A stretch of DNA of 64,000 bases from an uncultured Tolumonas sp. (GCF_963556105.2 NZ_OY829945.1:539001-603000); one strand, 5' to 3'. Positions 8,019-18,674 are shown, counted from the first letter of the stretch. The notes: generated by a model from the letters alone, not told the origin. Made by a program: numbers and translations.

Positions 8019-9626
8019 TCAGGGTAACTGCGGGCCGGCTGCGATCAGTCGTTTACCTTGTTCGTTGTCGGTGTACTGCGCGAAGTTTTTGATAAAACGT
8101 TGCGCCAGATCTTCGGCTTTCGTCTGCCATTGTGCCGGGTCGGCGTAAGTATCACGCGGATCGAGGATCTGCGGATTTACGCCGGGTAGATCAATTGGCA
8201 TGGCTAAATTAAAGATCGGCAACGTTTTCATTGGTGCTTTATCAATCGAACCATCCAAAATGGCATCGATGATAGCGCGGGTATCATGGATCGAGATCCG
8301 TTTACCGGTGCCATTCCAACCGGTATTCACCAGATAACAATCAGCACCAGAGGCCTGCATCCGTTTCACTAACACTTCACTGTATTGGGTTGGGTGCAGC
8401 GTCAGGAATGCTTTACCAAAACAGGCCGAGAAGGTTGGCGTAGGTTCGGTGATGCCCCGTTCGGTGCCGGCCAGTTTAGCGGTAAAGCCTGCCAGAAAGT
8501 GATATTGCGTCTGGTCATGCGTCAGTTTTGATACGGGTGGCAATACGCCAAAGGCATCCGCAGTCAGGAAGATAACCTTTTGTGCAGGGCCTGCTTTTGA
8601 TATTGGTTTAACAATATTTTCAATGTGATAGATCGGATAAGAAACACGGGTATTTTCAGTAATTGAATTGTCGTCAAAGTCGATATTGCCTTCCGCATCG
8701 ACGGTGACATTTTCCAACAAGGCATCTCGGCGGATCGCATTATAGATATCCGGTTCAGCTTCTTTGCTCAGTTTGATGGTTTTGGCATAGCAACCACCTT
8801 CAAAGTTGAACACGCCATCATCGTCCCAGCCATGCTCATCATCACCGATCAACAACCGTTTAGGGTCAGCAGACAACGTAGTTTTACCTGTGCCAGATAA
8901 ACCAAAGAAAATGGCGACATCACCCTCTTGACCGACGTTGGCAGAACAATGCATAGACGCAATGCCACGTAATGGCAGCAGGTAGTTCATCACCGAGAAC
9001 ATCCCTTTCTTCATTTCACCGCCATACCAGGTGCCACCGATAACTTGCATCTTCTCGGTTAAATTGAAGGCAACAAAGTTTTCAGAATTTAAGCCCTGTT
9101 CTTTCCAATTCGGGTTAACCGTTTCGGCGCCATTTAACACGACAAAATCAGGTTCAAAATCCACTAATTCGGCATCGGTTGGGCGAATAAACATGTTTTT
9201 GGCAAAATGTGCCTGCCAAGCCACTTCTGTAATAATGCGCACTTTCAAGCGGCTATCTGGGTTGGCGCCACAAAAACCATCAATAACAAACAGACGTTTA
9301 CCGGAAAGCTCTTCTACTACCAGTTTTTTCAGCTCAGACCAAATCGCCGGTGTGATCGGTTTATTGTCATTTTTACCGCCGTTAGACCACCAGACCGTGT
9401 CGCGAGTGGTGTCATCCATGACTAAATATTTATCTTTCGGAGAACGGCCGGTGAACACACCGGTTTTGACGTTGACGGCACCAAGTTTGGTCACTACGCC
9501 GCGTTCATAGCCAACCAGTTCAGGGTTTAGTTCCTCTGCGTACAACTGATCGTATGAGGGGTTGCGAATAATCTCTTTAATGTTGTGTATACCATAGCAT
9601 GCAAGGTCTAAACGGGCAGTCGTCAT
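8019..9626 (-). CDS. pckA: Phosphoenolpyruvate carboxykinase (ATP)
   Basis: 535 residues, close to the 540 of E. coli. Catalyses oxaloacetate + ATP to phosphoenolpyruvate + CO2 in gluconeogenesis; in fermenters it may also run as a CO2-fixing step. The P-loop GLSGTGKT is at residues 242-249, followed by the metal-binding [19 protein letters not shown]. The N-terminal region has [10 protein letters not shown] start at the ATG at 9626, preceded at good spacing by CAGGAG; the frame runs 31 codons further upstream but that extension is not typical of the family. It lies next to hslRO as in enterobacteria. Confidence 0.95.
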   Translation of the reverse strand: MTTARLDLACYGIHNIKEIIRNPSYDQLYAEELNPELVGYERGVVTKLGAVNVKTGVFTGRSPKDKYLVMDDTTRDTVWWSNGGKNDNKPITPAIWSELKKLVVEELSGKRLFVIDGFCGANPDSRLKVRIITEVAWQAHFAKNMFIRPTDAELVDFEPDFVVLNGAETVNPNWKEQGLNSENFVAFNLTEKMQVIGGTWYGGEMKKGMFSVMNYLLPLRGIASMHCSANVGQEGDVAIFFGLSGTGKTTLSADPKRLLIGDDEHGWDDDGVFNFEGGCYAKTIKLSKEAEPDIYNAIRRDALLENVTVDAEGNIDFDDNSITENTRVSYPIYHIENIVKPISKAGPAQKVIFLTADAFGVLPPVSKLTHDQTQYHFLAGFTAKLAGTERGITEPTPTFSACFGKAFLTLHPTQYSEVLVKRMQASGADCYLVNTGWNGTGKRISIHDTRAIIDAILDGSIDKAPMKTLPIFNLAMPIDLPGVNPQILDPRDTYADPAQWQTKAEDLAQRFIKNFAQYTDNEQGKRLIAAGPQLP

Positions 9627-9843
9627 AAGTGTGCTCCTGAGTGTGACCAGTAGGGGGTAGTTAGTACAACTGGATTCAAGTTTAGGAGCTTCTGCCGTTA
9701 TTAATGCTGGTAACTTCAAATAATGCAGATGAGCTTACACTTTTTATGGATTAAATTTGTTTTGCGATCCGTCCAGCAGATCGTAGCCATTTGAGGTGTG
9801 AGAATGTTGAGTTAATAAAGATACAAAGAATCAGACGCGATAT

Positions 9844-9875
9844 AAAAAGAGGGCAGCGGTATCGCTCCGCTACCC
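9844..9875 (-). terminator. Intrinsic terminator of hslO
   Basis: On the minus strand GGGTAGCGG ... CCGCTGCCC forms a 9-bp stem with one mismatch, followed by TCTTTTTAT, 10 bp past the hslO stop. Confidence 0.78.
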
Positions 9876-9885
9876 GATGTCATGA

Positions 9886-10794
9886 TTAATGCAATACTGC
9901 GGTTGGTTCTTCCGGTGGTGTCAGTTGATCGTTAAAGATCTTCGCCAGATCTGCGGCGGAAAAATGATATTCCGTACCGCAATAATCACAATCCATTTTG
10001 ATTTCGTTTTGTTCTTCCAATAACGAATCGACTTCAGCTTTGCCGATTTGCAAAATAGCGGCTTCACAGCGTGCGCGCGAACAGTTGCAGACAAAACTAA
10101 CCGCTTGCGGATCAAACAAGCGTACTTCTTCCTGATGATACAAACGATACAACACTTCCTGTGCCGGCAGGTTGAGTAACTCTTCGCTTTTAATGGTATC
10201 GGTCAGCGTTGTGACATGTTCAAAATCAAGGACATGTTGTTCGGTGTTAACGTTTGGCATGGCTTGCAGCAACATACCGGCTGCTTTGGGGAATTCATCA
10301 TGTGGTTCAGTTTTGATCCAGATCCGAGTGGCCAGCTGTTCCGACTGTGCGAAATATTTTTCCAGACAAGCGGCTAACGTGTCGCCATCTAATGCGACAA
10401 CTCCCTGATAACGTTCGCCATCTTCAGGGATGACGGTGATCATCATATGACCTTCACCGATCAGCTCATGCAGGCCGGCATTTTCCGCGATAACGCCATC
10501 ATAACGGGCGACACCACGCATTTGCTGTAAATTGTTACCATTGATCACCGCAAACCGGACCGGGCCATTGCCCTGTAACTGCACGGTGATCGCGCCTTCA
10601 AATTTCAATGTCGCGGTCAGCAGGCTAGTTGCGACCAACAGTTCACTCAATAAACGCTGGATCGCCTGCGGATAATGATGGCCACATAACATGTCGTGGG
10701 TGGTGGTGCTCAACTGCACCAACTCACCACGCACTTCATAATGTTCAAATAAAAAACGATGTAACTGATCCGGTGTTTGACTCATTTCAGGCAT
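9886..10794 (-). CDS. hslO: Hsp33 redox-activated chaperone
   Basis: 302 residues of the Hsp33 family, a cytosolic holdase switched on by oxidative unfolding. The C-terminal redox switch is intact: CNCSRARC and, 30 residues later, [10 protein letters not shown] supply the four zinc-binding cysteines in the expected CXC / CXXC spacing. The N-terminal domain shows LLGE-like [13 protein letters not shown] and the [13 protein letters not shown] segment. It lies 33 bp after hslR on the same strand, so hslR-hslO is probably an operon. Confidence 0.95.
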   Translation of the reverse strand: MPEMSQTPDQLHRFLFEHYEVRGELVQLSTTTHDMLCGHHYPQAIQRLLSELLVATSLLTATLKFEGAITVQLQGNGPVRFAVINGNNLQQMRGVARYDGVIAENAGLHELIGEGHMMITVIPEDGERYQGVVALDGDTLAACLEKYFAQSEQLATRIWIKTEPHDEFPKAAGMLLQAMPNVNTEQHVLDFEHVTTLTDTIKSEELLNLPAQEVLYRLYHQEEVRLFDPQAVSFVCNCSRARCEAAILQIGKAEVDSLLEEQNEIKMDCDYCGTEYHFSAADLAKIFNDQLTPPEEPTAVLH

Positions 10795-10827
10795 TCTCTT
10801 TGGATGATCCGGAACGACGCCTCAGCG

Positions 10828-11226
10828 TCATTCACCTTGTTTGAAGCGCATAATATCGCGCCGTTGTTTTTTATCCGGTTTACTGTCCGGATGCGGCGAA
10901 TACAAGGTATTCAACCGGCGGGCTTCCGCATTACGTTCGCGTTTGACAATACTTTCTGCTGTCTCTCGATATAGCAACTGTGCTTGTACCGCCGAGAGGC
11001 GTTGGATGCTTAACGCCAGCACCACCACTTCTTTTTCATCAAATCCCTGACGCAGGCGGATGGTGGCTCCCACCTCAACCTGTTTGCCCGGTTTAGTCCG
11101 CTGACCGTTATAGTGCACTTTGCCACCTTCGATCATACTGCGGGCTAAGGCCCGGGTTTTAAAAAAACGGGCTGCCCATAACCACTTATCGAGGCGGATT
11201 TCTTTGTCATCTGCAGCTTCTGTCAT
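10828..11226 (-). CDS. hslR: Ribosome-associated heat shock protein Hsp15
   Basis: 132 residues. An S4 RNA-binding domain occupies the N-terminal half (RLDKWLWAARFFKTRALARSMIEGG, KVHYNGQR), followed by a basic C-terminal tail. Hsp15 binds free 50S subunits carrying a nascent chain and helps rescue stalled large subunits. Upstream partner of hslO; sspA is divergent across a 203-bp gap. Confidence 0.93.
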   Translation of the reverse strand: MTEAADDKEIRLDKWLWAARFFKTRALARSMIEGGKVHYNGQRTKPGKQVEVGATIRLRQGFDEKEVVVLALSIQRLSAVQAQLLYRETAESIVKRERNAEARRLNTLYSPHPDSKPDKKQRRDIMRFKQGE

Positions 11227-11429
11227 GGCAAATTCCCATTTTTATTTGTTATTAGTTTATCAGAAGCAAATATCAAGGCGAACAACTCACATAGTTCTAT
11301 CCTCAAACTGCTGAAAATTTGATATACTAGTCAGCCTGCTTGTGTTACCCGCTCAGAGTAATACACCCCGGATCTGATAAAGGTGGCATGCTGCCATCGT
11401 ATTTTTTCTTGTTCTGAATGGAGGGAACA

Positions 11430-12062
11430 ATGGCTTTCGCTGCCAACAAGCGCTCCGTCATGACCCTGTTCTCCGGCAATGACATGTTTAGTCACCAGGT
11501 ACGTATCGTCCTGGCCGAGAAAGGTGTGACCTTTGATATCTGTATGGTAGATGTAAATGCTCTGCCAGAAGAACTGCTGGAGTTAAATCCGTATAACTCT
11601 GTTCCTACACTGGTGGATCGTGATCTGGTGCTCTACACCTCTCGCATCATCATGGAGTATCTCGACGAACGCTTCCCGCATCCGCCGCTGATGCCGGTTT
11701 ATCCGGTGGCTCGTGGTAATTGCCGCCTGATGATGCACCGCGTTGAGCTGGATTGGTACACGCTGGCAGACAAGATCCTGAACAATGCACCGGACGCAGA
11801 AGCAGCACGTAAACAATTACGTGAAAGCCTGCAGGCCATGGCGCCACTGTTCCAGGAATATCCTTATTTCATGAACGAAGAATTCAGCCAGGTAGATTGC
11901 TACATGGCACCACTGATGTGGCGTTTGCCAATCATGGGTATTGAATTCACGGGCAAAGGTGCCAAAGAGCTGAAAGCTTATATGACTCGCTTGTTTGACC
12001 GCGACTCATTCCAAGCTTCGCTGACCGATGTTGAACGTGAAATGCGTAACGGACCACTGTAA
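11430..12062 (+). CDS. sspA: Stringent starvation protein A
   Basis: 210 residues with a glutathione S-transferase fold. It binds RNA polymerase and helps stationary-phase and acid-stress transcription in E. coli. The sequence tracks E. coli SspA along its length: AANKRSVMTLFSG, SRIIMEYLDERFPHPPLMPVYPVARG, SQVDCYMAPLMWRLP and MTRLFDRDSFQASL. The ATG at 11430 has GGAGGG six bases upstream; the in-frame ATG at 11418 overlaps that ribosome site. The stop overlaps the sspB start by one base, giving translational coupling. Confidence 0.95.
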   Translation: MAFAANKRSVMTLFSGNDMFSHQVRIVLAEKGVTFDICMVDVNALPEELLELNPYNSVPTLVDRDLVLYTSRIIMEYLDERFPHPPLMPVYPVARGNCRLMMHRVELDWYTLADKILNNAPDAEAARKQLRESLQAMAPLFQEYPYFMNEEFSQVDCYMAPLMWRLPIMGIEFTGKGAKELKAYMTRLFDRDSFQASLTDVEREMRNGPL

Positions 12063-12502
12063 TGGAACCGAACATGACGCCCAGTCGCCCCTATCTGCTG
12101 CGGGCTTTCTACGAATGGTTGCTGGATAATGATATGACGCCGCATCTGTTAGTGGATGCTAACGCGCGGATGGTCCAGGTGCCGCAACAATTTGCGCGCG
12201 ACGGACAGATTGTTCTTAACATTGCTCCGCAAGCAGTGGTTGCTTTCACGATGGACAATGAAGCTGTGAGCTTCAATGCCCGTTTTGGTGGCGTACCGCA
12301 ACAGGTTTATATTCCCATGGCCGCGGTGCTGGCGATCCATGCCCGCGAGAATGGTGTCGGTACGTTTTTCCCGCCAGAGCCTGCTTATGCTGCCTGGCTG
12401 GAAGATGAGACATCATCACCTGAAAAAGCCAAAGCCACTGACGATGAAGCGCCAAAATCGCCTCGTCCGGATGGCCGACCGACCTTACGGGTGATCAAAT
12501 AA
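12062..12502 (+). CDS. sspB: ClpXP specificity-enhancing factor SspB
   Basis: 146 residues. The N-terminal SspB fold (SRPYLLRAFYEWLLDNDMTPHLLVDA, GQIVLNIAP, SFNARFGG) binds ssrA-tagged peptides. A charged flexible linker (EDETSSPEKAKATDDEA) leads to the short C-terminal ClpX-tethering peptide RPTLRVIK, which is intact. Coupled to sspA and followed by a strong bidirectional terminator. An ATG four codons in is also possible. Confidence 0.95.
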   Translation: MEPNMTPSRPYLLRAFYEWLLDNDMTPHLLVDANARMVQVPQQFARDGQIVLNIAPQAVVAFTMDNEAVSFNARFGGVPQQVYIPMAAVLAIHARENGVGTFFPPEPAYAAWLEDETSSPEKAKATDDEAPKSPRPDGRPTLRVIK

Positions 12503-12505
12503 AAT

Positions 12506-12534
12506 AAAAAAGGGAACGTGAAGTTCCCTTTTTT
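12506..12534. terminator. Bidirectional intrinsic terminator (sspB / dolP)
   Basis: GGGAAC-GTGAA-GTTCCC is flanked by six A on the left and six T on the right. It terminates sspB on plus and can terminate the converging dolP operon on minus. Confidence 0.85.
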
Positions 12535-12550
12535 ATTACCGCAGAAAGCA

Positions 12551-13129
12551 TTATTTCTGAACGTATTCAAATACACGGATCACTTTTTCTACACCCGATA
12601 CATTGCGTGCGATCTCAACAGCCAATTCCCCTTCATCGTGAGTAACCAGACCCATCAGAAAGACCTGACTATCTTCAGTGACGACTTTAACGTGACTGCT
12701 GTCGAAATGTTTTTCGGCAATCAACATGGTACGCACTTTAGAGGTGATCCAGCTGTCATTGGAGCGGATATCATAACCAATCGGTTCTTCGATCTTAATT
12801 TCGTTATAGATCTTCCGTACCCCTTCCTGACGCTCAACCATAGCACGAACTTCATCGCTGTATTTCTGATGTGGGGTTTGTCCAACCAATAACACTATGC
12901 CGTTATTGCTATTAATGGAGATATGGCTGATACGGGAAATGTCGGTGCGTTCTGACAGATCATGTCGGGCGTTCAGCTCAATTTTCTGATCATCTACCTG
13001 AGCAGTGACGGTTCGTCGGTCTTTAGCAACAACGACACCAGTCGTTGCACCACCAGCCAATAAGACGCCGACACAGCCTTGTAGCAAGAGTAAACCAGCT
13101 AGCGATAACGGGAGCAGCTTACGAAACAT
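12551..13129 (-). CDS. dolP: BON-domain outer-membrane lipoprotein DolP (YraP)
   Basis: 192 residues. Signal peptide with lipobox LLQGC (Cys 19), then two BON domains (about 45-115 and 120-190) with ISINSNNGIVLLVGQTP and VVTEDSQVFLMGLVT. In E. coli DolP sits at the inner face of the outer membrane, marks division sites and supports envelope integrity. Last gene of the lpoA-yraN-diaA-dolP run, 17 bp after diaA. Confidence 0.93.
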   Translation of the reverse strand: MFRKLLPLSLAGLLLLQGCVGVLLAGGATTGVVVAKDRRTVTAQVDDQKIELNARHDLSERTDISRISHISINSNNGIVLLVGQTPHQKYSDEVRAMVERQEGVRKIYNEIKIEEPIGYDIRSNDSWITSKVRTMLIAEKHFDSSHVKVVTEDSQVFLMGLVTHDEGELAVEIARNVSGVEKVIRVFEYVQK

Positions 13130-13146
13130 AGCAATTCCTCAATGAA

Positions 13147-13725
13147 TTATTGGGGGAACAGGGTTTGGTCAATCAGATCACTCAGGCAGTTTAATACCAA
13201 TAAATGTACTTCCAGAATGCGTGAAAAACGAGCAGAAGGACAGCGAATCTCAACATCACTTTGCCCCAGTAAACCCGCCAGTTCTCCACCATATCCGGTA
13301 TTTAAAATCACCATCGTCATGTCGCGGGATAATGCTGCTTCCGCTGCATGGATCAATTCCCGATTGTCTTCTTCGGTGGTGATCAGCACTAAAATATCAC
13401 CTTGTTGTCCGAGCGCCCGGATCTGGTGGGCATAGACATCTTCAAATTTACCGTAATGGCTGAGCGAACTCATCAGATTACCATCACAAGTTAATGCAAT
13501 GGCAGGTAAAGAGGGGCGTGCCGTTTCAAAACGACTCATCAAATGTGACACAAATAATTGCGCCAACGCCGCTGAAGCTCCGTTACCACAGGCAAGGATC
13601 TTGTTACCGTTTAACAGACAGATGGCCAGCATTTGTGCTGCGGTCTGAATGTTTTCAGATAACACTTCAGCTGCTGCAATTTTTGTCTGAATACTTTCGG
13701 TAAAATTTTCTCTGATCCGATCCAA
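13147..13725 (-). CDS. diaA: DnaA initiator-associating protein DiaA
   Basis: 192 residues forming a single SIS domain (ILACGNGASAALAQLFVSHLMSRFE; LVLITTEEDNRELIHAAEAA). The tetramer binds DnaA and promotes ordered initiation at oriC. GmhA is the closest look-alike, but the context between yraN and dolP matches diaA. 10 bp after yraN. Confidence 0.92.
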   Translation of the reverse strand: MDRIRENFTESIQTKIAAAEVLSENIQTAAQMLAICLLNGNKILACGNGASAALAQLFVSHLMSRFETARPSLPAIALTCDGNLMSSLSHYGKFEDVYAHQIRALGQQGDILVLITTEEDNRELIHAAEAALSRDMTMVILNTGYGGELAGLLGQSDVEIRCPSARFSRILEVHLLVLNCLSDLIDQTLFPQ

Positions 13726-13735
13726 CCTGGTTCTC

Positions 13736-14110
13736 CTAAAATGCGTTTTTTAGCCAGCTTTGTTGCCCGTCATCGTACGATACTATGTCAAAACGGCAAG
13801 CCTGATGTGCTTCGTTGATCTGCTGATTTAATAAAAAATATCGGGCAGTGTAGCGAATTTTCTGTTGTTTAGCCGGTGTTACTGACGATAACGCGCCGCC
13901 ATAATCACGAGAGGCCCGATAGCGGACCTCTACAAACACCAGAGTTTGGTGTTCTCGCATAATTAAATCGATTTCGCCCTGACGGCAGCGATAGTTGGCA
14001 GTAACGAACAACAGCCCCTGCTGTTCAAGAAAGCGACGGGCCTGCTGTTCGTAGTATTGTCCCTTACTTTGCCGGCTGAGGGACGGCGGGTTGAGCGGTG
14101 GTCGGCTCAT
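13736..14110 (-). CDS. yraN: YraN family endonuclease-like protein
   Basis: 124 residues of the UPF0102 family with an endonuclease-like core: QGEIDLIMREHQTLVFVEVRYR, GGALSSVTPAKQQKI and CRFDIVSYD. The E-D-EV-R pattern resembles PD-(D/E)XK nucleases; the biochemical role is unproven. Its first 47 bp overlap the 3' end of lpoA in another frame, so the two are translationally linked. Confidence 0.9.
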   Translation of the reverse strand: MSRPPLNPPSLSRQSKGQYYEQQARRFLEQQGLLFVTANYRCRQGEIDLIMREHQTLVFVEVRYRASRDYGGALSSVTPAKQQKIRYTARYFLLNQQINEAHQACRFDIVSYDDGQQSWLKNAF

Positions 14111-15944
14111 TACTTAATTGACCATTATTGTAGTGGGTCCAGATCAGGTCATGAAGAATAACCCCATCTGTTGTCACATGCAGGACACCGGTCAAACCAT
14201 TGATGGTCATATCTGGATTCTGACGCAACTGACTTAATTGATTTACCAATGTGCCAGCGTCATGTCCCATGGCATACAACCGTAATTGATCGCCACTGGC
14301 TTGAGGTAATGCGGCTGTTGCTTTAGCAAGCTCATCGGGAACGCGATTTAACATTAATGGCATATCGCCCAATTGCATGCCGTTGAGTGCCAGCGCTACA
14401 TCTGGTTTTAACCCACTGCTATTACTTTTAGACCCTAAATAATAAGTAGGTCGAACCGTTGAATCACCTAACATCAGATCGACACTGGATTTGATATTAG
14501 ATGCTTCAAATGCGGATGCCAGCATATAAATCGCATCGACCCGGTTAGGATCATTGGCTGGGTCATTGGCCAGCGACTGTACTTGGCCGGCTTGTAATGA
14601 ACCACCTTTACCGCCCAATTTTTGGCGTAACAGACTTAACAGTTCATCACGGCTACGGAACTTAGCAACCGAGGCATCACCGAGATCTAACGATTTCCAG
14701 TAATTGTTAAAACCGGCTGCAGTCCGTTCACCCAATGCATTGGATGGTAACAGTAGCAGTGGATGCTGCATGCCATCTTCGTGGATCTTTTGTGCGATCT
14801 GCGCAGCTTCTGCTTCCGGTGACAGTGAGAAATAATAGAGATTATTGGCTGCCGGTTGTCCATCCAGTTGATTCAAGGCTAATACCGGTACGGAAGCATG
14901 GCTGGCAACCAACTGTTCTACTTTATTCTTCTGCAATGGGCCGATGATCAGCTGTGTTCCATCTTTTTCGGCACGCGCCAATAATTCGGGCATCGACTGA
15001 CTATTTTCATCGTAATAATTCAGTGTCAGTTTATTTCCGCTTGCCAGATTGGCTTGTTCCAAGCCGGTTTTCAACGCACTAGCCGGACCGGCTAATTTAC
15101 CTGACAGTGGTAATAAAACGGCGACTTTCTGAATTTGGGTGGTAGCCGTTACGCTTTGATTATTGTCAGCAATTGTTGGTTGTACCGGTGCATCAGCGGC
15201 AGGTGTAAACAAACCGATGGCCGGATGTTCAGGGTAGTGTTTTTGCCAATCTGCATATTGTTTAGCCTGATCTTGTTTCAGTTGGCTTATCTGCGCTAAT
15301 TCAAACCAACCCGCAGCTTTTTCCCGTTTCATACGGTTGGCGGCATTGGTATAGGTTTTTAACGTGGAGGCATCGCTACCTTGTAACAACGACCAGATTT
15401 GCTGGTGGTTTTTACTGGCGTTTTCACCGTTTAGGTAAGGATCTAACGAAATCAGGCTATTCGCTGCTGCTGTTTTCTGGCCGGTTTTTAGTAACAGGTC
15501 TGATTGCAGGCGATAATAAAATTGCACGGTATTGCTGTCTAATGGGCGCAAGTCGATACCGGCAATGCGGTTTAACGCTTTGCTGGATTGCCCCTGTTTC
15601 CCAAGTTGTAATGCATTTAACAGCCGTAACGCCACTTTCTGACGCGGTGTAGCAGCTTCTTTGGCTAATTGCTGTTGAATGGCGTTGGCCTGGGTGGCAT
15701 CACCATCGGCAATTAAACGGCGAGTTGCTAATACTTGCAATGCAAAACGGTTTTCAGGTGCTGCATTATCAATATTAGTCAGATACCACTGACTGTTGTG
15801 TGTCAGTGGCCCGAAGGCATTCAGTGTGGCGCTCTCGTTGCCACTGTCATTGCGATTTCCTGTCGCACAACCTGACAATAACAGGGCAATGGCAAACAGC
15901 CAGCAGAAATATGGTACAGTGCGCAACTTGCTAACCCGGCTCAA
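14064..15944 (-). CDS. lpoA: Penicillin-binding protein activator LpoA
   Basis: 626 residues. Lipobox LLSGC with Cys 26, an N-terminal helical repeat (TPR-like) domain to about residue 260, then a C-terminal periplasmic-binding-protein fold (VAVLLPLSGKLAGPASALKTG, IIGPLQKNKVEQL, DAIYMLASAFEA). In E. coli LpoA reaches from the outer membrane to stimulate PBP1A. A short Gln/Pro tail ends the protein. Divergent from rsmI, the standard arrangement. Confidence 0.94.
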   Translation of the reverse strand: MSRVSKLRTVPYFCWLFAIALLLSGCATGNRNDSGNESATLNAFGPLTHNSQWYLTNIDNAAPENRFALQVLATRRLIADGDATQANAIQQQLAKEAATPRQKVALRLLNALQLGKQGQSSKALNRIAGIDLRPLDSNTVQFYYRLQSDLLLKTGQKTAAANSLISLDPYLNGENASKNHQQIWSLLQGSDASTLKTYTNAANRMKREKAAGWFELAQISQLKQDQAKQYADWQKHYPEHPAIGLFTPAADAPVQPTIADNNQSVTATTQIQKVAVLLPLSGKLAGPASALKTGLEQANLASGNKLTLNYYDENSQSMPELLARAEKDGTQLIIGPLQKNKVEQLVASHASVPVLALNQLDGQPAANNLYYFSLSPEAEAAQIAQKIHEDGMQHPLLLLPSNALGERTAAGFNNYWKSLDLGDASVAKFRSRDELLSLLRQKLGGKGGSLQAGQVQSLANDPANDPNRVDAIYMLASAFEASNIKSSVDLMLGDSTVRPTYYLGSKSNSSGLKPDVALALNGMQLGDMPLMLNRVPDELAKATAALPQASGDQLRLYAMGHDAGTLVNQLSQLRQNPDMTINGLTGVLHVTTDGVILHDLIWTHYNNGQLSNEPTTAQPAVPQPAK

Positions 15945-16025
15945 GATTTATCTCCAACCTATCTATGTCTGGTCTCTAGTGTAATCTTCACGCCAGAATG
16001 AAACAAATTTTCGACAGGAGTTTTA

Positions 16026-16871
16026 ATGTCTATATCACCTTGTCTGTATATCGTACCGACGCCGATTGGTAACCTGTCGGATATTACATTGCGTGCCATC
16101 GAGATTTTAAAGAGTGTCGATTGTATTGCGGCAGAAGATACCCGCCACAGTGGCATTCTGCTGCAATACTTACAGGTCAAGGTGCCGATGCTGGCATTGC
16201 ATGATCACAATGAACAACAACGAGCCGGTGTATTGATCCAGCGAATTCAGCAAGGGCAAAGCATCGCGCTGATTTCGGACGCGGGTACACCGTTGATCAG
16301 TGACCCGGGTTACCATTTGGTCAAATCCTGCCGTGATGCAGGTGTCAAAGTCGTACCATTACCAGGGCCGTGTGCGGCAATCACGGCATTGAGTGCGGCA
16401 GGGCTTCCTACCGATCGTTTTGTTTTTGAAGGTTTTTTACCCGCTAAAGAAAAAGGGAAAGACGATCGTCTGCAGGCCTTGGCCGATGAGACTCGCACTA
16501 TGGTGTTTTATGAATCACCACGCCGGGTGATGGATACCTTAACCGCGATGTATCAGGTATTTGGTGAGCGCCAGATTGTGATTGCGCGTGAGTTGACTAA
16601 AACCTTTGAAACCCTGCATAGCTTGCCGCTTTCGGAAATGCTGGTGTGGTTACAGGAAGATGATAACCGTACCCGTGGTGAGTTCGTGCTGATGTTGGCC
16701 GGTAAAGCTGATAACAGTGATGAGTTACCCGCAGAAGTTTTACGCACCTTAACACTGCTGATGGCTGATCTACCGCTGAAAAAAGCGGCTGCATTAACGG
16801 CTGAAATTTATGGTGTGAAAAAGAATGCACTCTATGCGTGGGGCTTAGAAAAGCAGAATTCTGAGAGATAG
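16026..16871 (+). CDS. rsmI: 16S rRNA (cytidine1402-2'-O)-methyltransferase
   Basis: 281 residues of the tetrapyrrole-methylase-fold family: [77 protein letters not shown] and [11 protein letters not shown]. It 2'-O-methylates C1402 in the ribosomal P site together with RsmH. A GACAGGAG ribosome site precedes the ATG. Divergent from lpoA, followed 37 bp later by rnpB. Confidence 0.96.
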   Translation: MSISPCLYIVPTPIGNLSDITLRAIEILKSVDCIAAEDTRHSGILLQYLQVKVPMLALHDHNEQQRAGVLIQRIQQGQSIALISDAGTPLISDPGYHLVKSCRDAGVKVVPLPGPCAAITALSAAGLPTDRFVFEGFLPAKEKGKDDRLQALADETRTMVFYESPRRVMDTLTAMYQVFGERQIVIARELTKTFETLHSLPLSEMLVWLQEDDNRTRGEFVLMLAGKADNSDELPAEVLRTLTLLMADLPLKKAAALTAEIYGVKKNALYAWGLEKQNSER

Positions 16872-16872
16872 T

Positions 16873-16901
16873 TTGCTGTGTGGGCGTAACCTCCCTATAA
16901 T
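16873..16901 (+). promoter_or_regulatory. Promoter of rnpB
   Basis: TTGCTG at 16873-16878, a 17-bp spacer, and a perfect TATAAT at 16896-16901, seven bases before the first base of the RNase P RNA. GC-rich discriminator (GCGCGC) after the -10, as in stringently controlled stable RNA genes. Confidence 0.85.
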
Positions 16902-16907
16902 GCGCGC

Positions 16908-17286
<379 letters not shown>

Positions 17287-17290
17287 AATT

Positions 17291-17322
17291 ATCCCGTTCA
17301 CGCTTGCGTGGCGGGATTTTTT
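17291..17322 (+). terminator. Intrinsic terminator of rnpB, overlapping the menE 3' end
   Basis: ATCCCG.TCACGC pairs with GCGTGG.CGGGAT (one bulge), followed by six T. The minus-strand menE stop codon (17298-17300) and its last six sense codons lie inside this hairpin. Confidence 0.88.
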
Positions 17323-18674
17323 GTTTCTGCTAGTTGGTTAAATTCTGTGCGGGGTAGCTTCAGTTGGCCTGCTGATAGCGTTGGCCAAGGCAAATAGTCT
17401 TTTGGCAACATAAAGGCCGGCAAAAATTGACGTAACCACACAGTTAATTCCGCCGATGAAATAGGTGCTTGCTGCCAATCGATAAAACAAACACAACGCA
17501 TGCCCCACTCTTCGTCTGGCATAGGAACGACAATCGCCTGTGCGATTGACGGATGCTGTAGCAGTTGTTGTTCAATCTGCTCTGGTTGAATGTTTTCTCC
17601 GCCACTGATGAATTGGTTATCAATGCGGCCATTAATCACTAACTCATCGTTCTGCCAGTAGCCGGCATCACCCGTGTGGAACCACCCATCAGCATCCAGC
17701 GGTAGTAATAAACTGCCATCAGCTTGGTAATAGCCGGCAAACAGCGTGTCACCTCGGACACATATTTCACCGGCCTGAATCGTCACTTCCCGTCCGGCTA
17801 ATGCTTTACCCACTACACCGGCGTCTCGTGCAGGGGCAGTACAAACCTGCGATGCCATCTCCGATAAACCATAACTAACCCACGGTGTCAGCTGTTGTGC
17901 CCGGCATTGGGCGATCAGACTATCAGGCAATGGTGCGCCACCCAGTAACAAGTGACGAACTTGTGTGGCTGAAAAATGAAAATTCGGTTGCTGTAATAAG
18001 CGGTATAGCTGTGTTGGCACCAGTGACAGATGCGTGATCGGCGCTTGTTGTAATAATGTGGTGAGTGGCAGTGTCGGCTCAGGCAGCACCACACAGGCTC
18101 CGGCCAGAAAGCAGCGAAACAAAATGGCCAGCCCACCGACATGAAACAGCGGCAGTGACAATAACCAACCATCATGGGCGGTGATGGGCACGAGACTGCC
18201 TTGCGCATTGGCGAAATGATTTCGCAAACAATGCGCAACCACTTTAGGTAAACCACTGCTGCCAGAGGTAAAAACTAAATTACTGAGTATGCTGTCATTT
18301 AGTTCACAAACAGCAGATGGTGACCTTTCTAAGGTGAAATCGAATTGCAACTCATCGGAGGGCCAGCGCAGAGTGGCATGTACTTGCTGTTGGAGTTGCT
18401 GTTGTCGCGCTTCGGGAAATGCCGGGTTTACCGGACAACAGACGATTTGTTCCCGCCAGCAGGCCCACAACAACATCACGAGTTCAGCGCTGTTAGTGCT
18501 GCACAAAAACAGATGAGCGCCAGACTTTAATCCGGCGCGTTGGAGTTGTTGCTGCAGGGCGTTAAGCTGGGCATCCAGTTGTTGGTAATTGAGGGTAATA
18601 CCGGCATGCCATAATGCCGGTTGGGTCGGATGTTGTTGGGCGTGTTGCCGGATAGGGCAAGTTAGCTTTGCCAT
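17298..18674 (-). CDS. menE: o-succinylbenzoate-CoA ligase
   Basis: 458 residues, ANL adenylating family. The AMP-binding P-loop motif LVFTSGSSGLPKVV is followed by VSYGLSEMASQ and GWFHTGDAGYWQNDELVINGRIDN, with the late C-terminal Lys region AFMLPKDYLPW. It activates o-succinylbenzoate for MenB. The gene overlaps menC by 13 bp. Its last codons are read from the rnpB terminator on the opposite strand, so the C-terminal NPATQA is imposed by a convergent RNA element. Confidence 0.94.
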   Translation of the reverse strand: MAKLTCPIRQHAQQHPTQPALWHAGITLNYQQLDAQLNALQQQLQRAGLKSGAHLFLCSTNSAELVMLLWACWREQIVCCPVNPAFPEARQQQLQQQVHATLRWPSDELQFDFTLERSPSAVCELNDSILSNLVFTSGSSGLPKVVAHCLRNHFANAQGSLVPITAHDGWLLSLPLFHVGGLAILFRCFLAGACVVLPEPTLPLTTLLQQAPITHLSLVPTQLYRLLQQPNFHFSATQVRHLLLGGAPLPDSLIAQCRAQQLTPWVSYGLSEMASQVCTAPARDAGVVGKALAGREVTIQAGEICVRGDTLFAGYYQADGSLLLPLDADGWFHTGDAGYWQNDELVINGRIDNQFISGGENIQPEQIEQQLLQHPSIAQAIVVPMPDEEWGMRCVCFIDWQQAPISSAELTVWLRQFLPAFMLPKDYLPWPTLSAGQLKLPRTEFNQLAETKNPATQA

